A stretch of 64,000 nt of DNA from Lanius collurio. Its lineage: Eukaryota > Chordata > Aves > Passeriformes > Laniidae. The notes under the pieces are model-generated. The model made no database searches, was not told the DNA's origin, and saw nothing but the letters and a program-made list of their open reading frames with translations. The stretch is taken from assembly GCA_020086605.1 (NCBI GenBank), contig JACBWW010000008.1, positions 9,142,235 through 9,206,234 on the forward strand. The letters run 5' to 3'. Both the position numbers and the translations under genes were made by a program. Positions 1 through 13,300 of this stretch are shown piece by piece; the first letter of the stretch is position 1, and every line of letters begins with the position of its first letter.

Positions 1-385
1 TACCATGACCCAGCAATGTGCACAGCCCAGAAAGCCAACCCTGCAATCCTGGGCTGCATCCAAAGCAGCGTGGGCAGCAGGTCAGGTCAAGGGAGGTGAT
101 TCTCTCCCTCCACTCTGGTCTTGTGAGACCCTACCTGCAGTGCTGCATCCAGTTCTGGGGCACCCAACACAAGAAAGATGTGGACCTGTTGGAAAGAGTC
201 CATAGGAGGGCCACTGAGTTGATCAGAGGGCTGGAGCACCTCTGCCTTGAAGACAGGCTGAAAGAGTTGGGGCTGTTCAGTCTGGAGAAAAGGCTTCAGG
301 AAGACCTTACAGCACTTTCTAACTAGTTTAGATTTTAGCAAGAAATTCTTTCATGCGAGGATAGTTGCCCCAGAAAATAGGCAGA
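1..385 (+). repeat. CR1 LINE fragment (3' part of ORF2), intron 6
   Basis: The sequence encodes the C-terminal end of CR1 ORF2 in broken frames: [21 protein letters not shown], then [20 protein letters not shown], then [12 protein letters not shown] and [12 protein letters not shown]. The match fades after the segment resembling AGAAATTCTTTCATG, before a normal CR1 tail. The copy starts before the window. The rest of intron 6, 386-1185, shows nothing I recognise. Confidence 0.85.
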
Positions 386-1185
386 CCAGCAGGTACTAAC
401 CAATAAACATTATGAAATCCAGTAAGGTGTAGGAGATTGAGTTATTCATTTACAGAGAATGTCAAAACTTCCAAAAGACTTACACAGATTTTTACAAAAA
501 ATACAATCACAAGGTTCAAAGAGATTCCATGTAATGCATTCATAGACATCTTAGATATTTAATGAAGTCTATGTAATGGAAAACTTTCTTAGAATAAAAT
601 TCTACTTATTACTCATCTATAAAGTATTAGCATCTCAAATAAGTCATAGGCAGGTGATAAATATGAACAGTATAAATTGTAGACCGCTAATAAAGACATA
701 AGAGTAAGTACATAAGACATGAAGAGCAGCAACGCAGCGGTCCTTCGGTAGCATGAAAAATGAATGTAGTAGAGGCAATGAAGAGCACAGGGGCATCAGC
801 AGGGACAGAGGATGAAGGGGCAGAGAAGCATGAGCATAAGAGAATTGCTCAAGCAGTGAAGCTTTTAAAAAATGAAAAGGCTGAAGAACAACAACTGTCG
901 ATAAATACAGTCAGATCAAGTAATCTCACAGAAGATCATAATGATCATAATGAATAAAATGAACATACCAATATTGAAATTCCATAAGGTCTCTAGAGCT
1001 CACTACTATCCTTTGTGAATGATTTAAAAGAATTATCTTGACAGAAAACATAAGCCTTATATTAAGTAGATGGATGAAAACACCCCAGAATTTAAAAATA
1101 TCTTCTTTCACGAGGTGCAAATATCAAAAAAGGTACCATGTATAGTATGTCAATATAGGTAAGTAAATCATCCTTGTATATTTAC

Positions 1186-1372
1186 CAGTCTTCATCTTCT
1201 GGTATCTTGCTTAAGGGAGGGTTCAGGCAGTATATATGATAAGCCATATTACATTCATCACACAGGAGTTGCATGTGAGCATCCTGTTTGCCACCACACA
1301 AGTAACACGAACAAAACCGGCACTCCTTATCTGGATCAGCCCTACAGTGCTTGCATTCAGGGCCACTTTTTC
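1186..1372 (-). CDS. UHRF2: UHRF2 coding exon 6: PHD finger
   Basis: The exon encodes 61 full codons, [20 protein letters not shown] then [20 protein letters not shown] then [21 protein letters not shown], ending in a split Trp codon. The Cys and His ligands of a pre-PHD knuckle plus PHD finger are all present: CxxC, CxxC, CxxC, CDEC, H, YC. In UHRF1 the PHD reads unmodified H3 Arg2 through acidic residues in CDECD; here the last residue is Asn (CDECN), as in mammalian UHRF2. The acceptor is TTTTTGACAG/GAAAAAG and the donor GACTG/GTAAAT (phase 2). The remaining PHD Cys residues and the SRA and RING domains lie outside the window. Confidence 0.96.
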
Positions 1373-4300
1373 CTGTCAAAAACAAAGAAACGTCAAATGC
1401 TATGTATCTCAGAAAAGTGCATCACTGTATATAAAGGAATAATTATTTCTGAACATGAACACCGCTCTCTTGAAAATGCTTTTTTTCTTACAGTGAGGTA
1501 TTTAACTATCTAGGTCTAACGAGATTTCTTCTGCTGTATAAACAAGCCATAAAGAAAATTACTAATCAGCAGCTTCTCTTTATTTTCTCCTGTCCCCAAG
1601 ATGCACCTGCACCTTCTCCCTACAGATGGAGCTTTGCTGCCTTTTGAAGATGTACAGCTTACCAGTTCCTTGTAAGTTAACTTGGATAATATAAGCAATA
1701 AAAGTAAATATTTCTTTCAGGACTTTATTCTTAAATAGAAAAATATGTTGGATCTTTGATGTATCCAGAGGAGTTCTGGAAACGTTTAACGTTTTTCCTA
1801 AGTATACCAAGAAGAAATTAATGACTAGAAATTTGCAGAAATCCAAGCCCCTTTCTACTAAGAAAAGCATGCCTTCCTAACTGAATGGACTTTACAGAGA
1901 AATTGATCAACAGTTGTGAGTTATCAGTGTAAATTCTCTTCGGAGAGAAACTCCAGACTGAAAATTTTATAAGAAAGGGGGACTGGAATGCCAAGCATTG
2001 TGCTGTATCTGCAGTCTTTCTGGAGGACCTTGAACAATACCTTCATCTTCAAAGGCAGAACCAGCTAGATTTTGAGTGGGAAGGGGATGGAGTTTTGATT
2101 AACAAAGGAAAGTCAGGGGCTCTTGATGAATTAAAAACTGACAGGAGAACACCCGTGAAATGCCTCAAAAGAACAAGAGTTTCTTCATCGAAAATGTTGA
2201 CACAGTTGATAGCCCAGCTAAAATGTCTATACACTGGCATATGTAGCATGGGTAACAATCAGAAGAACTAGAAGTGACTGTGCAGACGGAAAGCTATGAT
2301 GTAATCACAAACACTGAAACTTGATGGGACAAATCATGTGACTGGAACACTCCAATTGATAGCTACACTGCTCAGAAGGGACAGGCAAGGAAGGAGTGGC
2401 AGGCAATTTGCCCTCTATGGACTGGTTGCACAAACCTGTCTTTGAAAACCAGCAATGGACAGGTCAAGAGCTTGTGATCAAAAAATCAGAGGCCAAGACA
2501 ACAAAGGAAACCTCATGGTTTGTGTTTATTACCGGCCACCCAGCTGAGGGGAGCCTGTTGACAAAACCTTCTTACTTCATCTGCAGGAAGCATCACTCTG
2601 GCAGGTTCTGATCCAGCTGCAGGGACTTGTCAGGACAGTTACCCTGACAACTGCTGGAAAAGCAGCTTGGCAAGATGAAAGCAGTCCAGGAGACTCTTGG
2701 AGAACATCAAGGATAATTTCTTAACTCAGGTGACAGAGAAGCATTACTGCACCTGTTGCTTACTGACACAGATCAACTGACTGACGAGGTCAGGATCAGT
2801 GGCAGCCTGGGCTGAAGCGACCAAGCCCCGGTGGAATTCATGATCTCAAGTGTTATGGGCCAAAGAAAGGTTAAAGTCAGTAGCCTGAATTTTAGGAAAG
2901 CATGAACTTTAGTTATTTAAGGAATTACTGGATGGGATCCTCTGGAAAACTGCACTCAGAAAAAAGAGCAGAATAGAATTGTCAGATCTTTAAGGACATT
3001 CTTCTTAGAGCCCAAGGTCTCTCAAGATCCACGAGTGAGCATTCAGGCAACGCAGGCAGGAGACCAGCATGGCTCAGCAAAGACCTCCTGGCCAAAGTGA
3101 AACACAAGAAGGAAAAGCACGGGATATGGAATCAGGGACAGGTATCCTGGAAAGAAAAGAGAAGTGCTGTCTGTTGTGTAGAGACAGGATTGGGAAAGCT
3201 AAGGTATAAATGGAGCTGAATTTGGCAAGGGATACAAAGAACAGTAAAAATGGCTTCTACAGGCATGTCAGTCAGAAATGGAAGTTTAAAGAAAATATAC
3301 ACACACAACTCCATCCTCCCCTCTGTCCCCCAAAATGGGACAGAACTAATGACAATCAACATGGAGAAGGTTGAGGTATGCAGCAATTTTGTTTGCCTCA
3401 TTGTTCATTAGTAATCACTCTTCACACATCTCTGAAGTCCCTGAACCTCAAGAGAGGAACTGGGGAATTGAAGTCTCTCCTGGTGTAAGAGAAGATCAGG
3501 TTCAAGATCATCTGAGAACCTGAACATAGACAACACCAAGGAGATACATCCCAGGGTGCTGAGAGAACTGGTGAATGTAGTTGTAAAGCCACTCTCCATC
3601 ATATAAAAAGTCATGGCAGTCATGTCATATCTGAAAATCCACAGCAGTCAGGGTAAATTCTCAGTGACTGGAGAAAAAGAAGTATTTTTTAAAAAGGGTA
3701 AAAAGCAGGAACTCAGGAATTATTGACTAGTCAGTCTCATCTCAGTGTCCAGTAAGATCACAGAGCAGAGACTCCTGGAAGACATGTCAAAACATGTGGA
3801 AGACGGAGGGCTGGTTAAAGACGAAAAAAAAATGGCTTCACCATGGGCAAACAGTACTTGATTGGCACAGTGGTCCTCCACCATGGACAGAATACATCAA
3901 TTGTCAAAGGAGAACGATGTCATTTACCTGTCTGTAAGGCCTTTGATTTCGACCCTCACAATATTCTTAACATAACATCATAGAATTATAGAATACTGTG
4001 AGTGGGTAGGGATCCACAAGAATCAGTCAAGTCCAACTCCTGGCCCTGCAGATGACATCCCAAGAATCTCACCATGTGTGTGAGAGCATTGTCCAAAAGC
4101 TCCTTGAATCCTTGCCAGGCTTGGTGCTGTGACCACTTCCCTGGGAAGCCTGTTCTAGTGCCCAGCCACTCCCTGAGTGAAGAACCTTCTCCTAATATCC
4201 AACCTAAATGTCCCCTGACACAACCTCAGGCTATTCCCTTGTGTCCTGCCACTGGTCACCACAGAAAAGACACTGGTGTGTGCCCCTCCTCTTTCCCTCA

Positions 4301-7300
4301 TGAGGAAGTTGTAGACTGTGATGACTGCCCTCAGTGTCATCTTCTCCAGGCTGAACAGACCAAGTGACCTCAGCTGTTCCTTACAATGCTTCCCTTCAAG
4401 GCCTTTCACCGTCTTTGTGGCCCTCCTTTGGGACACTCTTTAGCTTTATAGCTGTCCTACATTCTTGCTGCTAAACTGAATGATGGGTTCAATGAATGAA
4501 ATGATAAAACAGATAAGGATTTAACTGGATGACCACAGTCAAGGAGTGAATGGTCCATAACCAAAGGTTCAATGTAAAAGTGTAAAAAGTGGTGTTCTTC
4601 AAGGTTCATACTACCTACATCAATGACATATGCATTGGAATTGACTGCACCCTCAACAAGGCTGTAGATGACACCAGGCTGAGCAGTGCAGTTCATCAGA
4701 GAATCATAGAATCAATAAAGTTTGAAAATACCTTCAAGATCATCAAGTCTGTCAACTCAGCACCACCATCATGTTCAGCATTAAACCATGTCTTCAAGTG
4801 CCATATCCACTCACCTTTACAATACTACCAGGGATGGAGATGTCACCACTTCACTGGGGAACTTGGCCGAATGCTTAATAATCCCTTCCATGAAGACATT
4901 TTTCCTAATATCCAACCAATATTCTTAGGCACATGGTGCGACTCACTTCAGCACCTCAATGTCTTTTTTGGAGTGAGGGGCCCAAAACTGAAATCAAGGT
5001 GTGGCCTCACCAGTGCTGAGTACAGGGGGACAATCCCTGGTCCTGCTGGCCACACTGTTGCTGGTACAGGCCAGGATGCCATTGGCCTTCTTGGCCACCT
5101 GGGCACACCCTGGCTCATGTTCAGCTGCTGTCATCAGCACCCCCAGGTCCTTTTCCTGTGGGCAGCTTTGCAGCCACACTGCCCCAGCCTGCGCTGCTGC
5201 CTGGGGTTGTTGTGACCCAAGGGCAGGACCCAGCACTGGACCTTGTAGAACCTCACACCACTGGCCCTGGCCCATGGATCCAGCCTGTCCAGATCCCTCT
5301 GCAGAGCCTTCCTGCCCTCCAGCAGATCAGCACTCCCACCCATCTTGGTGTCATCTGCAAACTGACTGAGGTTGCACTCAACCCCCTCATCCAGGTCATC
5401 CATAAAGACATTAAACAGAACTGGTCCCAGAACTGAGCCCTGGGAACACCACTGGTGACCGCCCACCAGCTGCACGTAACTCCATCCACCACTACTCTCT
5501 GGGCCTGGCCATGAACACACAGGTTTTTACCCCATGAATGGTGTGTCTGTCCAAGCCATGAACAGACAGTTCCTCCAGAAGAATGCTGTGGGAAACAGTG
5601 TCAAAGGCTTTACTAAAGCCCAGGCAGATGTCATGCACAGCCTTTCCCTCCCTGTCATAGAAAGACATCAGGTTGGTTGAGCTGAACCTGCCTTTCACAA
5701 ATCCCTGCTGGCTGGGCCTGATTCCCTGGTTGTCCCACACACAATGCATGATGATACTCAGGATTTTCTGCTCCAGGACCTTGTGCAGCACTGAGGTCAG
5801 GCTGACAGGCCTGTAGTTCCCTGAATACTCCTTCCAACCACTGTTAGGACAGGTCCAGAGGAGGGCCATGAAAATTATCAGAGTGCTGGAACATCTTCCC
5901 TAAGAAGAAAGGCTGAGAGAGATGGATTTCTTCAGCCTGGGGAAGAGAAGGCTTCAGGGAGACCTTTTTGTGGCCTTTCAATACTTAAAGGGGGTTTATA
6001 AGAAAGACGGGGCAAGCTTTTTTTACCCAGACAGTAATGACAGGGAGTAACAATGACAACAAGGAACAGTTTTAAATTGAAAGAGACATTATTTAGACTG
6101 GACACAAGGAAGAAATTCTTCTACTGTGAAGGTGATGAGACACTGGCACAGGTTACCCTGAGAAGGTGCGGATGTGCCATCCCTGGAACCTTTCAGAGTA
6201 AGACTGAATGTGGCTTTGAGCAACCTGATTTAATGAAAGATATCCTTGCCCACAACAAGGAGGTTGGACTAGAAGATCTTTAAAGGTCCCTTCCAACTAA
6301 AATCATTCTATGGCAAGAAGTGCTACATCACAACTGTTTGAATCATTGTTTTCAAGAGAAAAAACTTTAAAATTGAAGAATATAAAAGGATCACTGAAGA
6401 GGGAAGATTACTAGCTGCAGATAGAAGGTTTAGTGAGATGTACTGACTGGAAAACCTGAGAAATAAACATGTAAAGCTACCAGCAGTGACTATTTTGTAA
6501 AGTCTTAAAGGCAAAGGTACACTTAAATATATACTTCTAAAAAAGCATCAAAATCTATGAGAATATTGCTTCTAGTAAAATGTAGCCTAGAAGACTTAAC
6601 ATGCTATCCAAATGGAGGTAATTTTCTATTAGTTTGAGACTTCTCTCCCAAGGTTCATTTGAAGAGAAAGAAAAAATTTTATGAATGCTGATGAACAAAT
6701 CTGAGGGTTTTCCAGCACAGCTAGGTTAAACTCACAATCTGTGCAAGGTGTCAACACCAATTCAAGTCAGACTACGAAATCCCAGATAATTTTTAACTCC
6801 TTTGAAAAATTTCAGAAGTGATGACTGAGCCCTCCCTAAGGAAACCCAATAGTCTACCTCATCCAATAAATAATAGACAAAATGAAACTGCATATTTTTC
6901 TGTATCTCTTAGCACCACACATTGTTGAGGTCTACGAGATTAACTGGTTTCAGTTACAAAAGCAGTTTCTTAGGTAAAAGGTTAGTAATATGTTTTTCTA
7001 ATGGGAAAAGAGAAAGAAAGGTCTACATTTTTACATCAGTTAAACAATATGTGACGTTCTCAACTTTCTTCAATATACAAACTACAAACTCATTTTCATG
7101 ACATGACTTTCATTTTCCACATTTGCTTTAACCATGTTGTAAGTCATATGCACTAACTATAGCTGCACTGTCACATGAAGACAGATCTGTTCACCTCAGC
7201 CAACAACGCAACTTTAGTTGCGTATACAATTTCATATTATCTTTTTTTTGAAGAAAGGATTATCACAGCACAAGTTTGGATTCTGTTGATACCTAAGTCT

Positions 7301-10300
7301 TATTAGCATGTTGCATAAAAATATTTGTAACATATTTACAAATATATTGCTTCTTAGATTTTTTAAATTCTAGTATAGCTTTCTAATAGGCTTAGCCTTA
7401 CTCATTTCCTCAGTTGTAGAATTTTATTTCCATTAATTAACTAGAAAATGACTACTTTGTTTTTAATTGTAACTGCTAAATGTATATTGACATTTTTACA
7501 CATACAAAACCTAATTATTATGTGACTGTGCTCAAGAAATAAGAGTTTTTCTGCAGTGACAGCCTACACTGTCTATTTGATGAAGATTATTTCCATAGCA
7601 GGCATTCTATCTTTTGACAAGGGCATTGAGAGTAGCTTAATATGGACAAAAATACAGTCAGTGCATTTTCTGATTGTACTTACAACAATCTCACAGAATA
7701 TTTAAGGTCAAATTATTATTTTAATTTCCTCTGCCATTATTGTAGCAAAATTCTGCATATTTCCAGAGTATGTAAGTTAAGGGAGCTGTGTGTTTATAGA
7801 TAATGCACAGTACAAATGGGGTTGCAGGTACAGTCCAAAAGGAAAGGCTACACTGGTGCTTATGGTGTACAACTCAAGTGACAAGCACTGTGCATACTTG
7901 AACAAAGGCAAAACAGCTGACTTGGCTGAAAAAAACAGAATAATATGAACAGTGCTGTGTGGTGAGTGCTGGCTTCAGGAAAAAGAGCAGTTCAAGAAAT
8001 AAGGCTAAATTCCAAGATCAATTTATTTTTCATGATTACACTTTTAAAGATTTTATTTATGAATTATATTTATTTATGAAGTTTATAAACAATATGTTAA
8101 AACTAATAAGATTTGGATCAGGAACAAAATGAAACAAAACATACACAGAGGTGCAAATCTCGACACAGATGTCAGTATTTGGGTAGTTTAAGCTAAGAGT
8201 TTACAAATAAAGAAACAACTATCAACATTGGAAGGAAAGAACTGTAATAGACAATGAAGGTCTTGACTCTGAAACAATTAGTGTGGCAATTAGTGTACAA
8301 AGTACAGATTGGCGAGGCCACTCCTCAAATCCTGCGTTCAGCTTTGGATCCCTCACTTCAAGAAGGACATTGAGGTGCTGGAGCATGTACTGAGTAGGCC
8401 AGTGAAGCTCATGGAGGGTCAGGAGCACAAGTCCTATGAGGAGCAGCTCAGGGAGCTGCATTGCTTAGCCTAGAGAAAAGAAGGCTCAGATGATCTGAGA
8501 CTTTATTGCTCCCTACAACTGTTTGAAAGGAGGTTGTAGCCAGGAAAGGGTCAGTCAAAAGGACAAGAGGAAACGGTCTGAAGTTGGCTGAAGGGAGGTT
8601 TAGATTGGTTATGAGAAAAACTGCTTCACAGAAAGAATGGTCAAGCCCTGGAAGAGGTTGCCCAGAGAAGTAATGGAATTACCACCCCTGGAAGTGCTCA
8701 AAACACACATAAATGTGGCACTTAGGGACATGGTTTAGTGATGGACTTGGCAGTGCTGGGTTAACAGTTGGACTTATTGGTCTTAAGGGTCTTTTGCAAT
8801 CTAAATGATTCTATGATAAGTAAATACTTGTGTCAGATCAATAGCACCATTGTAGACAATTTTGTATAGTCAGCAGTACAGTAATCACTCATCTCCTTGA
8901 CACACACAATTTTAAAAGTTAATTCACTACACAGCAGCTGCAGGGAAGACCTAAATGAACCGCAATAATTTTTTATGCCATTTAAAACATTGCATACTTG
9001 TAAAATAAACAGCATGCAAATGCAAACCAGTATTTGTAGATTTTCAATTTTTTCACACTGTCTTCTTTTAAAATCAAAACATGCTTTAAGATATTGCAAG
9101 GTCTTTTAATGTGACCAAGAAAACCTAAAACAGAAGGAATAGTTATTTTTTTTTAATAATCTGAGGGAAGTAATTCTCAAATAATGGAAATGAATAATAA
9201 CTTGAGAAATTTACATTTTTACTTTTAAGAATACCACAGCGAATGGCACTTGCTCCTTTGAAAAACAGTGATTTTTTTTTTTTAGACAACAAATAAACAT
9301 TACTCAGACTCGTGCACTGAAAGCCACCTACAAAGGTTCTGAAAAATTGCATGGAGTCAGGAATGTAATATATAATTTTAACTAAAACCTACTTGTAGAC
9401 CTGCAGTTCAATCTTCAGTGTTGCTATCACAACTCATAAGTTCAAACATTTCCAACTTAGGATAAAATGTCACACTACTTTTTAGATAAACTGCCCCTAA
9501 CTCCATACTGTGGTTGTGGGGAAGTTAAGGAGGTCTGGCATAGTCATTTTCTTAGAAGGTCATGCAGGGTAAACTAATCCAAACATCAATTATCCCCTTT
9601 TTTTTTTTATGGTACAACCAGCTTTAGTGCAAAGTTCCTTATCTTTTTTTTTGTTTCCTGACATAATGACAGAGTTAAATTGCATTACTACAGACTAATT
9701 CTATCTTTGGCATTTATTAATTTATTAAAAGCTTAAATTACATGTCAGTTGCAACAGCAGTTTTGATCACCTGAACACTTCTCTAGAAACTTAAACAGCA
9801 AATTCATTCTGCACTGTTTATTTAGAGCATTATCAGCTGTTTCCCTTTTCCACCACTTTCCCTTTTTTTGACAGCACAAAGCTGTTACTAGTTTCTGAAT
9901 ATGTCAAGTAATACAGCCATCTTATAGTAGCTATACTTTTAGAACAGAAAACTAAAAATTATTCAATGTTATCATTTTCCCGAATAGAAAACAATTATTA
10001 CTAATACCTCTGCATGCTTATATTTTCTAAATAAACATAACGTAATTTGTACTTATATTCAAATAATTTAAAAAGCGCATACTTTTGAAATCTCCATCCC
10101 CAAATGTCAATGGATAGGCTCCTGGCTTTTCAATCTTGTACATTTCCTCTATAAAAAGGATTTTACAATCATTTATTGTGTCTTCTGGACCTCTGAAAAA
10201 CAAAAAGAATAAAAAGTACATTCAACTTAGTTCCTCAGACCTAGATTCTATACTTTCTGAATCCTAAGCAATAAGATAAAGATAAGCAACCTTTTTTTTT

Positions 10301-13300
10301 ATCATTGATAGGATACTTTATTTCAATTCACACAGAAAAATCAGTCCAGTGCTGTAACTCCTAAGAAAAAAATCAAATACATATTTAGGACTTGCTTAAA
10401 GAAAAGACTTCTCCATCATCCTCAGACTGTCTGGCAGTTCAGTGTGCCTTTTGACAGTTACCCACTATGGCTTAATTCCACTTCTAAAACCTCAAAATGT
10501 TTTTATTGGTCGAACACAGTGGACCACACAAAACCATATCCTGTGGAATACAGCATCTCAAACATTATTATAAAAGAGTAGTATCACAAACAAATCAGAA
10601 ATGTGACCTATAAGGCAGAATAAAACTTGTAACCCACAGAGCAAGAAAAGCAACAGAAAGTGTCAAAAGCCCTTCTACAACTTTTAACCGTTTCTCAACT
10701 CTGGAAAACCACATACAATACTGTACTGAATTACATATGTAAGTAGTCTTGCTAATGTCAGGTTTCAGTGAAAAACCCCAAGACTCCACAACAATAATGC
10801 CAAAAGACTTCTAGGAAACAATTAGAAATTATATGTAAAGGTTTTAACCTACTCTTATTAAAATTTATTTGTATCTACACAGATTCTAATTCAATGCAAA
10901 CATATCTAGGAAGAAATGACCATAATGACACCAACAGTTGTGAAGCACTCCCTTTTCCTTCCTCCTTAGGATGACATTGTGCTCTCTTCAACTGCCTGTT
11001 CTCTTAAGACTTTCAATTTACCTGATTTAGAAGTGAGCAGGAATTCTCAGTATAATAAAATACTGATGGATATCTGTAAGAACCAATCACAGAGGTGACT
11101 AGAACACTTTTGAAGAAAGCCAGCCAGGTGGCCGATCAGTATAAACAGTCTAGCCTGCAAAATGAAATTAGACTATAGGCAGATAGGGAAACAAGATATT
11201 AGATTCATGTTCAGTAAGGATAACTGCAACAGCAGAACATCTCCAGAAACATGAGGCTTCAGTCTGGAATTTGTGGTTCTCTGCTCTACCTCTTTGCCTG
11301 CTCCCACCATTTCCTTTGTGCTGATCACCAGTTCTTGGACTCTGACATATGATGACCTAATTAAGGCAGAAAAAAAACTAAGCCAGGGAAAAATCACAGG
11401 TGACAAACCACTTCTTCGTGGCCCTGAGCACTGCAGTATTTAGGTCTCCTCAGAACTGGGATTGAGAGGACTCTGTCAGTGTCTTGATTGACTCTAACTG
11501 CTTTCTAAGTGTACCAACAGGTGTTTACTTAGGCGCCTGTATTTATTTTTTTTTTCCTTCCCAGCAGTTTTTGGAGGAAAAACCTTCCCTATTGCTGGTC
11601 ACATGCATAAAAAGCAAATGCTAGCAAATTTCAAGTATTTAGGCTATTTGAACAAAATATACAAATGCTGCATCAATACAAATACATCCATCAGACAAAG
11701 AACTGTTTGCTTTCCTGATGAGGAAAATCATTTATTTAGAATAAATTTAATCTGCACCCTATGGGAATAGTACTTTAAAGCAGTTCTGGCCATTGTGAGT
11801 AACACCTCTCAGATTTAGCATGCAAAGACACCCACAATACTCAGCAATCAAAAAGGCACAGTACATTCAAATATAGAAGGGACAAGATATAAACATATCT
11901 TCAGCAGGAAAACTGAATCAACAAATACAGAACAAACTCCTCAAAGCATGGGGTTATTTTCTTTACTTTGGAGAGTCTTTTATTAACTGTCCTATATTTC
12001 TTGTTATTCCTAGATTATTTGAAGTTAAAAACAAAACACACATTTCGACATTCTTTAATGCCATCAATCTATGTTAGAACTTTTCTTACTTACAACACTG
12101 TTTGACTACCTTTCCAAAGTTATTCCTCTAGGATTAATTTCTAACAGAACTCAAAGTAGTGAATCTAATCTAAAGCAAAACCACAGAATTATTACTTCTT
12201 TCACATAGTTAATGTGAAATTTTATACTTAATGTAGCAGCTAAAAATGACTGATATTCTCAAATTATAGTAAATTTCAGACAAATTTAAGCATATTTTTC
12301 ACTGATACCTGCATCCTCCAAATGTGTGTGTAGTCTACAACTACTATCCCTATTATGAGCAAAACTGCATCTAGGAAAAATTCACATTTCCTCTCCTCTC
12401 TCTACAGCATGTTATGGTTTACAGCTACTCAACTTTAACTTACCTTTCTCCCCCCCCACCCTGCATTTTCCCCAGAAAACTAAAAAGCAGCTGTTAAAAA
12501 AATAGTTTTTCCTTATCTGTATTTTCTGCATACAGTCTATGGTCAAGAAGGAAGGTGGCAAAACACCATACAGCTGTACTCAGAAATCTAGACCCTTGTG
12601 ATACTGCTATTCATATCTTGGGGGAACAAGCCAAGCTTGACTTCAGTAGAGTATTAATTAGGAGTAAATTCCCCTGGTGCCAGTTTGAACTATAAAATTA
12701 CTTTTAACTACATGATTAATACATTGCTTCCTTAAAAGATACCATGAAAAGATTTGTAAGTTGGTTCAATGATGTAAGTGTTCCAAACAGTAACTGCGAA
12801 ATTTTTGTGAAGTATGCAGAAGCACAGACTTTTATCATCAACTTTATTATAAAGTATCATCTCAAAAAGTGTTATTTCCACCTCGAAGTGTTGAAGTGCA
12901 ACATACTTTTTAAATTTAGCTAGTAAAACAAAACAATTCCTCTAATGCTGGCAAATACAGCACTCTTGAAATAACAAAAAAAATAATACAGCTGCATGAC
13001 ATGTTTTTTCTCTCATAGCACTGCAATCCTACAGATGGCAATATTATTCCTTAAATCTAGAAATATCAGTACTTATTAAATAATGGAATTCCTAATTTCT
13101 GTATCACATACACTAGATCATGGTAGACATTCCTTCTCTTTTTGCCCTGTATTTTTCCTCTGAGATAACGACACTTAGAAAGCAACTTTCGGACTAAGTT
13201 TTTCCTAAAGTCCATTCATTATTTGAACCAGAAAAAACACTTTATCTTCTGCCATGAGTTATATAAGAAGAAAACAAATACTATCAAATAACATTACAAA

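Noticed and set aside
760..957. Small plus-strand open frame with acidic, Glu/Lys-rich peptide in intron 6
   Set aside because: 65 codons in an AT/AG-rich stretch; no homology or context to support coding.
4994..5520. Overlapping open frames on the plus strand at 5.0-5.5 kb
   Set aside because: They are antisense shadows of the CR1 ORF2 on the minus strand.
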